Source: Zanthoxylum bungeanum (Eukaryota > Streptophyta > Magnoliopsida > Sapindales > Rutaceae). Taken from it: a stretch of DNA of 64,000 bases. Of the stretch, positions 1 to 11,265 are shown piece by piece. The stretch lies in the NCBI GenBank assembly GCA_019454045.1, contig SKCR01007814.1, positions 1 through 64,000 of the forward strand. The letters are read 5' to 3'. The translations under genes and the position numbers were made by a program. Below the pieces are notes generated by a model. It saw only the letters and a list, made by a program, of their open reading frames with translations. It was not told the origin of the DNA and did not search any database. Position 1 is the stretch's first letter. Each line of letters begins with the position of its first letter.

Positions 1-586
1 CTGAGCATAATATGCAACTGACTGTAGGAACAGCGAATACCATGCATGTTGATGTTCATAATGAACTGGAATACGCCGTTGGGAGTGAGTCAAGAATCAA
101 ATTCCTACCTAAAGTCTCATTCAGTTTAAAGTCAAACTTTCGAAGCTGCTCCAAGAGATCCATCATGTGCATGACATGTGGACTCACGGGCTTGCCATCA
201 ACCAAATGAGCGTGGAGTAATTCCATAGAGATTCTATGCACCATGGTCTACTTCTGGTTTAGAAAAAGCTCCATAAGCTGAGTTATAATGTTGTAGGAGT
301 CAGACATATCAGCATATTGCCTCTTTAGATCAAGAGACATAGAACAGAGAATGAGTGACCTGACTCTCAGATCATCATCCTTCCATTTCTGAAATGTCTC
401 ATTTTCTTCAAGTGTAGACTCCGGAGCAATATCCAACGGTATTGGACTATCCAGCACATAATCCAACTTTTTCGATCTCAATACTATCTTAAGATCTAAT
501 TCCCATTCACTAAAATTTTTAGGACTAGTCAGTTTGTTCGCGTCGAAGACACGTGCAAACGGATTAGAGGAAGTAGTAGCTGACAT
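1..586 (-). pseudogene. Copia gag N-terminal fragment of B1, with stops
   Basis: Gag forms the particle that packages element RNA in the cytoplasm. I place the start at the Met at 586, followed by SATTSSNPFARVFDANKLT; an upstream Met at 643 lies in the leader. The text FSEWELDLKIVLRSKKLDYVL matches the N-terminus of plant copia Gag (DUF4219/UBN2 type). One in-frame TAG at 248-250 interrupts it after MELFLNQK, and reading then resumes in the same frame with TMVHRISMELLHAHLVDGKP as far as another stop near 56. No zinc knuckle is reached before the window edge. It is a degraded copy. Confidence 0.8.
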
Positions 587-1316
587 CACAAACTTAACAA
601 AAGAAACATGAGTTAGCAGATAAAACAATTTCACCAATATCACAAAACATCCAACATATCATGGATTTTTAATAGAAGGATGTCATCCACTATTTTACAT
701 AAATTGATAATCCCCAAACAAAATATGAGAATTCAATAATTAAATTAAATTCTATAGCAGGAAGTAGACCTCACAAATATATTTGAACACACAGCTTTGG
801 CACATTGTGCCCACATATATTTGAAAGTAGATAACAATTATCAATCACATCCAATGTGACTCTTTAAAATAGGTCCTGAACCGTTTCCGATCCTCATTAC
901 TTTGGCATCTATTGGATGGAGCGTATTCAAGGCAATACTCGTCAATGTACATATCCAACGTACTAATCCATCACCTCACTGCTTTGGCATCTATTGGTAT
1001 GCATGTTCGTTCGAATTTGTTTCTTATCAAATACGTTTTACCGGTATAAACAAATTTCCATTAACCATAGCCGCACTGCTTTGGCAGATACAACCACGGT
1101 ATTTGAAAAAATATTTATATCCGTATTGACGAGACAGACCTATTAGTGTACAATACACTCAAAAAACACAAAGCCTTATTATGTGGATTTTACAAATACG
1201 GTCAAACAATCAAAATAATTGATCCAATCAATTAATTCTCAAGCATGTGCAAAATAAATTGAATTAAATATCAAATATTTAAGGCATGAAAAATTATTTT
1301 GGATATGGGACCAGAC
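587..1316 (-). other. Untranslated leader of B1
   Basis: This stretch lies between the PBS and gag and has no convincing reading frame. It aligns in patches with the B2 leader (57471-58099), for example gagaattcaataattaaat near 728-747 and the cgtattgacgagacagac patch near 1121. I see no other feature in it. Confidence 0.6.
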
Positions 1317-1328
1317 GCTCTGATACCA
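1317..1328 (-). other. Primer binding site of B1 (initiator tRNA-Met type)
   Basis: On the minus strand this reads TGGTATCAGAGC, the usual plant retroelement site complementary to the 3' end of initiator tRNA-Met. A 3-nt spacer separates it from the LTR edge at 1332. This fixes the element's direction. Confidence 0.88.
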
Positions 1329-1331
1329 TTT

Positions 1332-3792
1332 TGTTGGGATAGACACAGCGAAAGCTCGCGGCGAAAGGCGAAAATGGTTTTTAAATGTTTTAAACTTTTT
1401 CGAGAAAATTAATTAATATCAAATATTATTAATTCACTCAAAGAAGTTTAAATATATTATTTATTAAAAATTAATAACATAATATATTTTTTTACACGAC
1501 GAATTATTTTACGAAAATATTTTTCAACAAATAATGCGCCTAACGGGCAAACGGTCAAACTAGTTGACCAACAGCCGAGCCAGGGAAACTCAGTCACTCA
1601 GGCAGTGTTCGGTCAACCCTTGGGCTACCCGAACAGTACCCAGTTCGCTAGGTTCACAGCCGGCACGCGTGGAGCCCGTTTCGACGCGAATTTCACCGTT
1701 TTCTCGCGTTTTCGCCCCGGAATAATCTCCGGAAGTTATCCACCACCCAATACACATCCAAAAACATCCAAATAACATATTTTTACAGGAAAAATATTCT
1801 ATTTTAAGAGACCAATTAAGATCTGATCCATTTATTATTTTCTCCAATTTTCATGCCAAAATTCAATTTATTCACAAAATTAATCCAATTAATTTACACC
1901 AAATTAAATAACCACAACATAAAAGCCTCAAGAACAATTCTAGGAAATATTAGAGTGGTAACGTCACTCTAGAATGAAAATTTTAATTTTAAGATTAATT
2001 CTTTAATTAATCTAACTACACATGCGTAATAAAGAAAATATATATAATTTTTAATCTAACTACACATACTTAAACAATCAACACCAAATTTAATCTATAT
2101 AAATATCCAAGATACATATAATTTTTAAGACATGAAAAATATATATCAAATATATATTTTCATGCTGAGAACAAAAACCTAAGAAATTAGAAATTGGGAG
2201 CTTTTATTACTTTAATTTCCAAGCTTCCAATTTCTTTGATTTCTTCTTCTTTGGTGTTAATTGAATTGTTTGAAACCTTAATCTCTATTTTCTTTATTTT
2301 CTCAACACATGAGATGAGGATAAAGCTTTTCAAAATGAAACAAATTTCATTCATATACAAAAGCATGCTTTGGCCGAATTTTCTAGCTAATTTTTAGTCA
2401 AAATTTGCTTTTTATTTGGCCCAATAATTTTGTCACAAGTTTTGATCTTATCAAAATATAATTATTTGATTTTTGTTAATTAATTCCATGTGTTCAAAAC
2501 ACATGGTTTGGCCAATCGCAATTTGCCAAAAAATAATAAGAATATTCAAGATATTTTTATCTAATAAATCAATTAATTAACAAGTAATTAATTAATTTAT
2601 TTTAATTAACAAAAAAGATAAAATAAATACATGGAAAAATATTCCAAGAAAATTCTTCCATTTAATTATTATTAATAATTAATAATTAATTAATTAATTA
2701 ATAATAACAATAAAACAAGTGACAAAATTTAATAAGTTAATAATGTTGTATCTAATCTAAATTATATATCGTATACAAATACACATTATTTAATACGCAT
2801 ATGTATATTATGAGTAATTCGAATTATCCATAATTAATTGCCCAAGTGCTCACCGAGTACACTTTATATTGCGGGACTCTCTAGGTTCAAGTTTATCTGT
2901 CATGGAAACTATTTCCATGTCCGTAATTTGTCCACTCACAAATTACGACGACCACAGATAATCGAGTTGAACCATCCAAGTCGAAGTCATTGCATATATA
3001 ATCCTTCTGTCATAGGTTATCCGAATTGTTCCGGAGATATAGATTAAACGCCAAATCTCCGTTATGAACAATTCATCTATCACAAAATAATTATGATTCT
3101 TCATAAATATTCGGAACTCATTTCCGAATTATACCTCGGCCAATGATTTCAAAGAATCACAAATTGGACACCTAATCTCGTACACGGGACTGACAGATCC
3201 TCTCTGGATACATCACATGATATCGTGAGTATCAGTCCATACTCGACGAACAGGCCGAGGTCTGATCTTAAAATATCGTTGACGTGTCTGTCATCAAAGT
3301 ATCGAGGATATCTCACATATCCACAGTGGTATCACAAGTCAAATGAGCTAATATGTTATTCGACTCCTAAAGATTCCTATTGACGTTGGTGTACCATCTA
3401 TCAGGAATCTTTAAATGAGTCATTCCGTATTTATCCAATAAATACCTACATGTCTATACGAGTCTCCCAAGACTCATGGTTTACTCAGATAAACCATTAG
3501 AACAATTCTAATATACGACACGTACCGGTCTCACGAGTTTACTAACCAACCAAGTATGTAAACCTTGACTAGGAATAATTAAAGAATGAATTGTATTGTG
3601 ACATTTCTATGGAAATATTGCGGCGCTTTTGTAATTATGTCACAACTATTCATTTTAAGGTCTTGTACGCCTTTACCATATATAAGATTATATTGATGAA
3701 AATTACTTAATTGTATTCAGAATAAAATAAAATATACATCATATTTACAATAAATACAACAAAATTTGGCGCGCCGAGCACCAACTCCAACA
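1332..3792 (-). repeat. 5' LTR of B1
   Basis: It is 2461 bp. The plus-strand text starts tgttggga and ends ctccaaca, the TG...CA ends of an LTR. It is AT-rich, with a low-complexity att/aat tract near 2640-2710. Its segment 3180-3560 is clearly related to 53250-53640 in B2 and to 62762-63070 in B3. Short reading frames inside it are not supported as genes. Confidence 0.85.
3306..3497 (-). other. Row of five hairpins in the B1 LTR
   Basis: Arms, in plus-strand positions: GGATAT 3306-3311 with ATATCC 3317-3322; TAAAGATTCCT 3368-3378 with AGGAATCTTTA 3403-3413; GTATTTAT 3427-3434 with ATAAATAC 3438-3445; GAGTCT 3460-3465 with AGACTC 3470-3475; ATGGTTTA 3476-3483 with TAAACCAT 3490-3497. Several arms differ from B2 by changes on both sides that keep the pairing. 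The role is unknown; control of transcription, RNA stability or packaging are all possible. Confidence 0.6.
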
Positions 3793-3795
3793 GTC

Positions 3796-5079
3796 TGTTG
3801 ATCATCTCGTAGTGGAATTTTGAAATCGTTGGAGCTGGTATATTTTACAGTTTTAGGGGTGTATATGTAAGATTTTGGAAGTTTTGGACTTATTCATAAA
3901 TTGGCATGATTAGGGACATAAATCTGTAAATTCTGATTTTTAGTGAGTAATAGGTGATAACTGAGAGTTTTTGAACTAAATTGATAATGTAGGAGAGTAT
4001 TGGGGATTAAATTTAAAATTTAGAAAGTTTAGGGGTAAAATCATAATTTTAGTAAAATATAGGAACCTAATCGTAATTTTATACTTTTTCCAGATTTTAG
4101 CGAGGACATATAGATACAGAGCATTTTTGCGTTGATTGAGGTAAGTACAATCCACAATGATTCCCTTAACATAAATGTTTGTTGGTTAATGTTTGATATA
4201 TGAGTTTACGTAATATAGTATAAATATATTTATACACATATGTTTGGAAATTATATTGAGTAATTGATAGCATGAGAACATAAATTGTGAATGCAAATTT
4301 TGGGTATAACTGTATGTTTGTATTATGAATCGAAGTGTTTGAGTACTCTGTGACTTTGAGATGAGATTGATTGATAGAGTGTGATGAGGGGTGTTGTATT
4401 GGATGTTGTGTGTTATTATTGTTATGCTGCCGGATTTAGTATAATAATGGTCGGAGATGCGAGGTTAGGCGAGGTTAGCAAATCTGTGTGGTTCAGTCCC
4501 CCTCTTACACATTTATGCGAGGTTATATGTTGGGGAACCTTGGGAGGTGAGATGTTGATACTCTCCTAATGGTTTCAATCCATTATTATATCGAATACGG
4601 CTTGCAAACTTTGTTTGATTGAGTGTTTGTTGTGAATATGTTTTGTCTGAGATAGCTCTTATATGACAATTGTTGTTTTCATATATATATTCATATTTTA
4701 GTGGTGAGGTCATGTTGAGTGTATGAATATTTTACTTACTAGACTATTTAAGCTCACCCCATTTTCCCAAACATCTCAATTAGTTCGCCAGCGCAACAGT
4801 AGCAGTATCAGTACTAGGATTTGACTCGTTTACCACAGCCGCCAGTCGGGTTGGTCCAGACATTTCTTTTGGCTTTTAAGATAAAAGGTTTTGGATAATT
4901 TCTTGTTTTTCACATACTTTTGTTGTAAACATTTATTTGAGGTTTATTGAATTACATTTTGCGGAAAATTATTTTCTTTGCAAATTTAATTCAGTTGCAT
5001 GACATGTATATGCTTGAGCTGAAGTGGTTCGCAGACCCTTTTCTAAGGTTGGGCCTACTCTAGGGAGGGGGTCCTAACA
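3796..5079 (+). repeat. Probable Ty3/gypsy LTR, solo or truncated
   Basis: The ends TGTTGA...CCTAACA look like LTR termini. The region with the text ctcaccccattttccc near 4754 and the closing gggagggggtcctaaca resemble Tekay/Del-type gypsy LTRs as I remember them. No PBS follows: the next bases are family A protease relic. No matching target duplication is visible, because B1 abuts the left side. It may belong to the same gypsy element as the integrase at 10348-11265, but nothing proves this. Confidence 0.45.
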
Positions 5080-5084
5080 AGTTA

Positions 5085-5800
5085 CATTATAACAGTCTCT
5101 AAATTTAGGTACAAACACAAGGGTAGTTCCTAAAATAGGTATCTACGGTTGAAACAGTGATTTTCGTCCCGTTTCCAATCCGCAGATTAATCTCAACTGA
5201 AGTCAGTATCCTGCTCATAGCAGATTCTGAACATCAGTATATATATATTTTATGTACCACACTAAGTATTTAAAATCCAATTTAATACTAGTTGTGAACA
5301 TAATTATGACAAACATATTTGAAGTCGGAGCCAAGCCCGTCTTCAATTCCTTCATGTCTGCCTTGTCCAAACGGCAGTAACGCTTCCGCGATCCCGTTTG
5401 CCACAATTTAGGCACACATTTTGGGATATGTCATTTATCTTCCTAGAAGATTATAATGATTTTGCCTTTGCCCTTTTCACATTCCAGAAGCCTTCGGCCA
5501 AGCCTTGGTCTTCTAGAATATCGAAGTAAGGTGCGTCTTGCACTACTTGCCTAATTACAAAGTTTGACTTTGTCTCCTTGAGAATAGTCATTAACTCTCC
5601 AAGAGTTTACTATTGCAATTTAGTATTTCTAAGATCTAAAATAGATCTATGAAGATCCTTCAATTTTAATATCATAGTTTAAGGATCTAACCCTTAGTTC
5701 TGACAAAGAAATTAATGAGTCTACTGCGACAAGCTTAATGGATTAAGCACTAAATTTATCATCACATAAATCTTCCAAAGATTATGCTCTATTATTTGCT
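5085..5800 (-). pseudogene. Gag/protease relic of A0
   Basis: The minus-strand frame at 5415-5215 holds KLWQTGSRKRYCRLDKADMK, a ruined copy of the gag zinc-knuckle tail (compare CIQCGKHGHWKRDY in A3). It is followed by SNMFVIIMFTTSIKLDFKYL, which matches the start of the protease. In A1 the protease then reads FDSGCGTHIC; here that active-site stretch is garbled. The middle of gag appears shortened. Many stops: not functional. Confidence 0.6.
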
Positions 5801-8285
5801 TAACTCCGGGCTTAGGCCTAATATGTTATTTTATCAAATAAAGTAACTTATTAGTTTCCAGAACCATCCTGAAATGATTCCCAATTTGAAAATTAAACCA
5901 TTGAAATACATTTTCCCTAGGATTATGTTTTAAATGTCAATCTTTCATTTTTATCTTGATTCTAATAGTCCAACTATTTAATCAATGATATCGGTACTAT
6001 TTATTATAATGATTACTATAGTCCAACTATTTAATCAACTATAATTAATTAAATCAAATATATTGATTACTATAATCCAATTATATAACCAACTATAAAT
6101 GAATTATTTGAATACAGTCCAACTATTTGTTAAAACAACAATTTAAATATTAGTCCAACTAACATTTAATTTATTTGACGAATGATATTTGTTTAAGCGT
6201 GTATGGCAAGTAATTAAACGAATATTGCAAATTCAATTCTTCCCTCCCACTATTTTTCGGCGAGCCTCTAACCCTCTATCGAGTACTCGGGAAACCGTGT
6301 TTCCTAGCGGGCTAAGATCCCGGTAAATATCACACAATCTTGACTTTGGCCAACAAATTGTATGATAATTAACTAGGTAGATCTCTAAGATCAATTGGAT
6401 CCAATCCAATTCCTAGATCCAGTAGGGGGACATCCAAGTCCGAAACATATATCTTATATATGCCAATACATCCAATGTATTGCCTAACCTTTTTCCTCTG
6501 AATCAACTAAGCCTTGGCTTTGGCACAATAAACTAAGTGATCCCAGTTAAGCGTGACCCATTGACCATGGAAAGCTTCGTAATCAATGTCGATGGACAAG
6601 AAATGGTCTTGACTTTGGCCAACAAACCATAACTTGGACAAGACACCAATATGGAACAAAGCTCTCGTGATTCAAACACATCCTTGACAGACAAAGGCCT
6701 TGACTTTGACCAAAAAGCCAATGCCAGACTCGGATCTTGAGTAAGAATCACTCAATGGAAGGAAAAATGCTTAATATTTTGCGAGGGTTTTTCGAGTGCA
6801 AATTGGCAACCAATTTATTATCTTTGTTAAGGTCTCATCATCATACACCCTTAAACATGCATTTTAAATACATAATAAAGCGCGTATAAATAAAATAATA
6901 ATGATATGCAGATAGATACTTAACACATTGATCCTAGATCAAATCTCTCCATTTCTCTCTCCCGCTAGCACATGTATCACTTCTACACTACACTTCTAAA
7001 GAAACCTCATTTACATTGATGGGAATAGGTGAGAAGAGAATACAAAGAATAAGGAGGTAATAAGGCTGGACACGCAGGTCCAATTAATAAATTCCAAATT
7101 TATTACAACAATTTCTAAAATTGCCCCACCCATCTAATATCCATCCGATATACATTATACATGCATCGCAACTATGTATTCACACAAGCATGTTATCAAT
7201 CAATCAAATCAAATTAATTAATCTGATAATTAGTGACCATCCAATGTTCAAACAACGATTTGATTTTGCTCGAGTCAAACTCGTTTTGCGAATAAGTACT
7301 CAAAGTACGAATTCTCGAATTCAATTAAACTACAAAATTAAATCCAATTCAATTTGTATTTAATACTAATTCTCTATTTAATTCCAAATTAAATATTACA
7401 CTTTATTAATAAACCTTTACGACTTAAATTCCAAATTTAATCGTTGCGGGTCTCAAAGCCCGATTAACGTCCAACGTAAATTTAATTAAAGTCCAATGGG
7501 CTTTCAATTAATTTCTTAAGGCGTGGGATTTTGGTCAACTCGGGTCGAACCCAATAACCAAAGTCCAATCCGGGAGTTACCCCATAAGCCCAGAAATCAA
7601 TTTAGGCCCATTAGGCCCAATTAAACTTTAAAGGTCCATTAGTCGCATTTGGGCTTTATGGATGCGGTTTTGGGCCCAATTGGATCCAACCAATTTAGCC
7701 TAAACCCATCTTGGTACAACCAAGCCCAATAAGCCCATTTACAACATAACAAGCCCAAATCCAATTTTAAGCCCAATTTAATTAAACTACAAAAAATCCA
7801 ATTTCATAATTTAATTAAACAAAGTGCATAGCATAACTAATTACCCAAATCAATATTTCCAAAACACCAAATTAGCCTAATTAATCATGTTTATCATCAT
7901 TAAATCATGTCCAACACAATTTAACAAAAAAATCAAACCCATAAACCATGCTTTAACTCTCGGCTTTGTAGGGTTTTTTATTGTCCAATTCATTTTCAAT
8001 CCAATTGAATTTTAAATCAACATTACCCAATTGATTTCCAACTCATCCAATGATCAAAAATCAAAACCACCAAGACATTAGGGTTCATCTAATTTTCGAC
8101 CAAGCCTTCCAAAATTGGGGAAAATTGTTCCAAACAAAATTTCAACAAATTGATCCAATCAATCCTCAATTAAACATGTTTTAAGCATACTCAATCATCC
8201 AATTTCATTAAATCATGCTCAAAAACATTTTACCCAAATTTTAACCCTAATTCATGTTTCATGCTCAAATGGCTCAAGATACCAT
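5801..8285 (-). other. Long untranslated leader of A0
   Basis: About 2.5 kb lie between gag and the LTR. It holds a hairpin row (5964-6162), a stem GGAAAC-CGT-GTTTCC at 6290-6304, several dispersed copies of the motif ttgactttggccaa (6300-6710), and a dense patch of gcccaat/ggccca words at about 7540-7800. The PBS-like text at 8271-8284 reads TGGTATCTTGAGCC on the minus strand. Confidence 0.7.
5964..6162 (-). other. Hairpin row in the A0 leader (five units)
   Basis: Five short inverted repeats, all with loop CCA on the plus strand (TGG in the element RNA): AATAGT/ACTATT at 5964-5978, ATAGT/ACTAT at 6018-6030, TATAAT/ATTATA at 6071-6085, ACAGT/ACTAT (one G-U type pair) at 6114-6126, and TTAGT/ACTAA at 6150-6162. 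Starts are 36-54 bases apart. The function is unknown. Confidence 0.65.
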
Positions 8286-10347
8286 TGTAGGAATTCTCTA
8301 AGGTTCCCAAGATCATTTCAAGCATTGAAAATAAGTGCGAATACATCACGGAGTTTCGGAATACTCACAATGATCGGTTGAGACGATGCGGTGAAGACAA
8401 AAATGTTCTGCCCTCCTCCATGAAGCTCGGCAGTGAGCTATTTTCTTGTCCTCAAATTTGGCCATGGGTGAGTCTCAATTGATGCTCCAAGCTCCAAGCT
8501 TATCAAGGTGATTCCAAGCTCATGAAGTGAGTTCCCTATCACCTTTGTATAGACTCATTTGAGTGCTAGCTCCTTGGAATTTTGCCACAAAATTCACTTT
8601 TGTTTCTCCTTCACTGTCACGGTAAGAACCATAAAATAGAAGGGAGAAATCGGTCCTAGACCGTGTGAAAGAAGAATGAGTTTTTGGCTCCAAAAATGAA
8701 AAGAGGGAGAGAGATCGATTGGTTGGTTAAGGGAATAAGTGTATCTAATACACTTGCTTAATTAATAAATCAATTTGCCAATATTTTTGCTTTCAAAAAA
8801 GTCAAACAATAAAGGCTAGCCAACCACCACATCAATCCATCAATCAATCAAATCAAGTGACAAGTTGTCACATCACTCAAAGTGACTAATGATCTGACGC
8901 TTGATGCGACTAGCGATTTGACGCTCGATTTGACTTGCGTGCCGCACTCAAATTCAAAATACGAATACGCTCGCAAATAATCTCGGGCTCGGGTTCGCTA
9001 ATTTCAAAATAACGAATTTTCCGTTGCGACGCAATTAAATGATTACGCCTAGCGAAATCACTATTCACATCGCTAACGAATTAATTCTAAATTAATTTGT
9101 TCGCCCGAATTAAAATCTAATTTCAATTCCGCGTCAAAATCCAATTTCGTTTAATATATCGAATATATTAATTTATCGATTAATTCCAAATTAATCGTTA
9201 TCTCTCTTTAATGATATTTTATCCCAGATAAAATATCTCCGTAATTAATCCCAGATTAATTTTCTCTCTCTTCTAATTAATCCTAGATTAATAAAAGTGC
9301 GAGTCATACGTCATCGGTGAATCTTCGAGAAGCGACCCATGAGATCCCCGGATATGTTGGCAGTAAATACGGTCATCGGACTATCCGAACACGTAAGTAC
9401 CTAGTACTACGTTTGTACCGATTTACAAGACAATATTGGCTTCTAGCAAAGCGCCATGCCTACCCAATTCTCCAGAAACATGCTTACAGGAATAAGCGAT
9501 CTATATCAGGCGTAGTATACGTAGTATTGTGTATGTCGATCCAGTATCAGATGATCACGTGCTAGGTCTGGGGGTGGAATTGCGTCTGCCCCGTACGAAG
9601 CACATGTCGGATGTCTGGTAACTAGTCTCTATAATCGGATATACATGACCTTGTCATAATATCCTGATAGCTGCAGCATTTAAGAGAACCAGTCCCGTAT
9701 CCTACGTGACCATCATCTCCACTATGACTGGAGTGATACTTCCGTCTTGACATCACACGCAACACACTATGATTCTCAATATACCCAGCAGAGGCGTACA
9801 CAGAACCTGTTAAAGCCCTGGACGACCAAAACCAAAGTATATTGATTGTCGCAAGTATTAGTGGTGCAAGTCTCAGGTTAAGACCAAATACACCTACCCT
9901 GATTTCGGACTTCCATAGACACATAGTCATACTACCAATGGAATTCTGAGGGGGTCTATCCAGAGTGAAGCTGTTTCCCGTACCATCAGTAAAACGCAAC
10001 CTTCTATTACACTTGCATGAGTATCATATACCCAAATATATGAGAACTATGTCGTTGTGCCCTCACAACGCGCACAAGTGTAATACTAATCTTTTTACGC
10101 ATTTATCGATGTCCAATCTCGATAATACTCTGACTAGGGATATTTAATGATTTATCCTTCGTGGACTGATACCGTCTCATATCATTCTCAATCCAGGAAC
10201 AAATCATAGGGACCTCTTATCATTTATATATCTTGGTGATCTAATCACAAATGATAAGAGAGCAATCTCATTTGTCACATAGTTAATTTGTACAACAACA
10301 CCATGATCTGTACAAATAGTGACGCTATGGGCCATAATTGTCCAACA
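8286..10347 (-). repeat. 5' LTR of A0
   Basis: It is 2062 bp; plus-strand ends are tgtaggaatt and ttgtccaaca. A core at about 9305-10160 is well conserved in all family A LTRs, while the PBS-proximal side varies. Imperfect 12-13 bp repeats of the type gatttgacgctc lie near 8885-8940. An exact 12-bp inverted repeat, CTCTTATCATTT (10214-10225) with AAATGATAAGAG (10249-10260), lies close to the U3 end. Confidence 0.85.
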
Positions 10348-11265
10348 GGCCTATGTTAGTGGAGAGAATTAAGAAAGCTCATGCTCATGATGCTCGTTTG
10401 CTGAGAATCACTGATAAAGTGAAAAAGAAATAACGTTCAGATTTCTCGCTTAGAAATGGTGGTATATTGATGCATAGAGATAGGTTATGTGTGTTTGAAG
10501 TTGAGAACTTGAAGATAGAGATCATGGAAGAAGCTCATTGTTCTATTTATTCTATGCAGACATACAATATTAAGATGTATATAACTCTTAAAGAAAACTA
10601 TTTTTGGAATGGCAAGAAAAACAAGATAGCATAATTTGTATCAAAGTGATTAGTGTGCTAGCAGATTAAAGTAAAGCACCAACATCCTATAGGTATATTA
10701 CAGTCGCTTCTTATTCCCAAATAGAAATGGGAACACATCATCATATACTTCGTGTCAGGATTGCCTCATACGAAGAATGGACATGATTCAGTATGGGTGA
10801 TTGTCGACAATTTGACCAAATCAGCTCATTTCTTACATGTCAGAGTTAATTACCCTCTAAACAAGTTAGCAGAGATGTACGTTGATGAGATAGTGAGACT
10901 CCACAGAGCTCTCATGTCAATTGTATCAGACAGAGATCCAAGATTTACATCTGATTCTGACCAGGTTTACAAGAGTCTTTAAGTACAAAAATGAAGTTAC
11001 TTTTTTCCATCCTCAAACTAATGGACAGTTAGAGAGAACCATTCGGACCTTAGAGGATATGTTGAGAGCTTTTGTTATGTAGTTCAGAGGAAGTTAGGAT
11101 CAACATTTATCCTCTATGGAATTTTCCATTAATAACAGTTGCCATGGTAGTTTGGGTATGGCACCTTATGAGGCATTATATGGAAGGAAATGCATGACTC
11201 TTATATATTTGAACGAAGCAGGTGAGAGGAAACTCTTAAGTCCTGAAATTATCTAGATCACTACT
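10348..11265 (+). pseudogene. Ty3/gypsy integrase fragment (first part)
   Basis: Integrase inserts element cDNA into host DNA. Visible in order are a decayed zinc-binding region (MEEAHCSIYSMQTYNIKMY, ENYFWNGKKNKIA, then LVC*Q), the catalytic core (GLPHTKNGHDSVWVIVDNL, TKSAHFLHVRVNY, SIVSDRDPRFTS) and, after a frame break near 10982, FHPQTNGQLERTIRTLEDML. Stops lie at several places. The frame is cut at 11265 by the A1 insertion and resumes at 32983. The upstream gypsy genes (gag, protease, RT) are missing; A0 abuts the left end. Confidence 0.85.

Larger units (their letters stand above)
1..3792 (-). mobile_element. Copia LTR retrotransposon B1 (5' part; runs off the left edge)
   Basis: Read on the minus strand the order is 5' LTR (3792-1332), primer binding site, a leader of about 700 bases and the start of gag. 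The rest of pol and the 3' LTR lie outside the window. LTR and leader resemble those of B2 (51316-60715) in blocks, so both belong to one family. Bases 3793-3797 (gtctg) would be one copy of a 5-bp target duplication, but the partner is not visible. The element adjoins a Ty3/gypsy-like LTR. Confidence 0.85.
5080..10347 (-). mobile_element. Copia element A0 (family A), 3' truncated
   Basis: On the minus strand it runs 5' LTR (10347-8286), PBS-like site, long leader, degraded gag and the first part of protease, then stops abruptly at about 5080 against a gypsy-like LTR. Integrase, RT, RNase H and the 3' LTR are absent. Leader and gag text are closest to A2. The right flank is ggcct (10348-10352); its partner has been lost with the 3' end. 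Confidence 0.8.
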
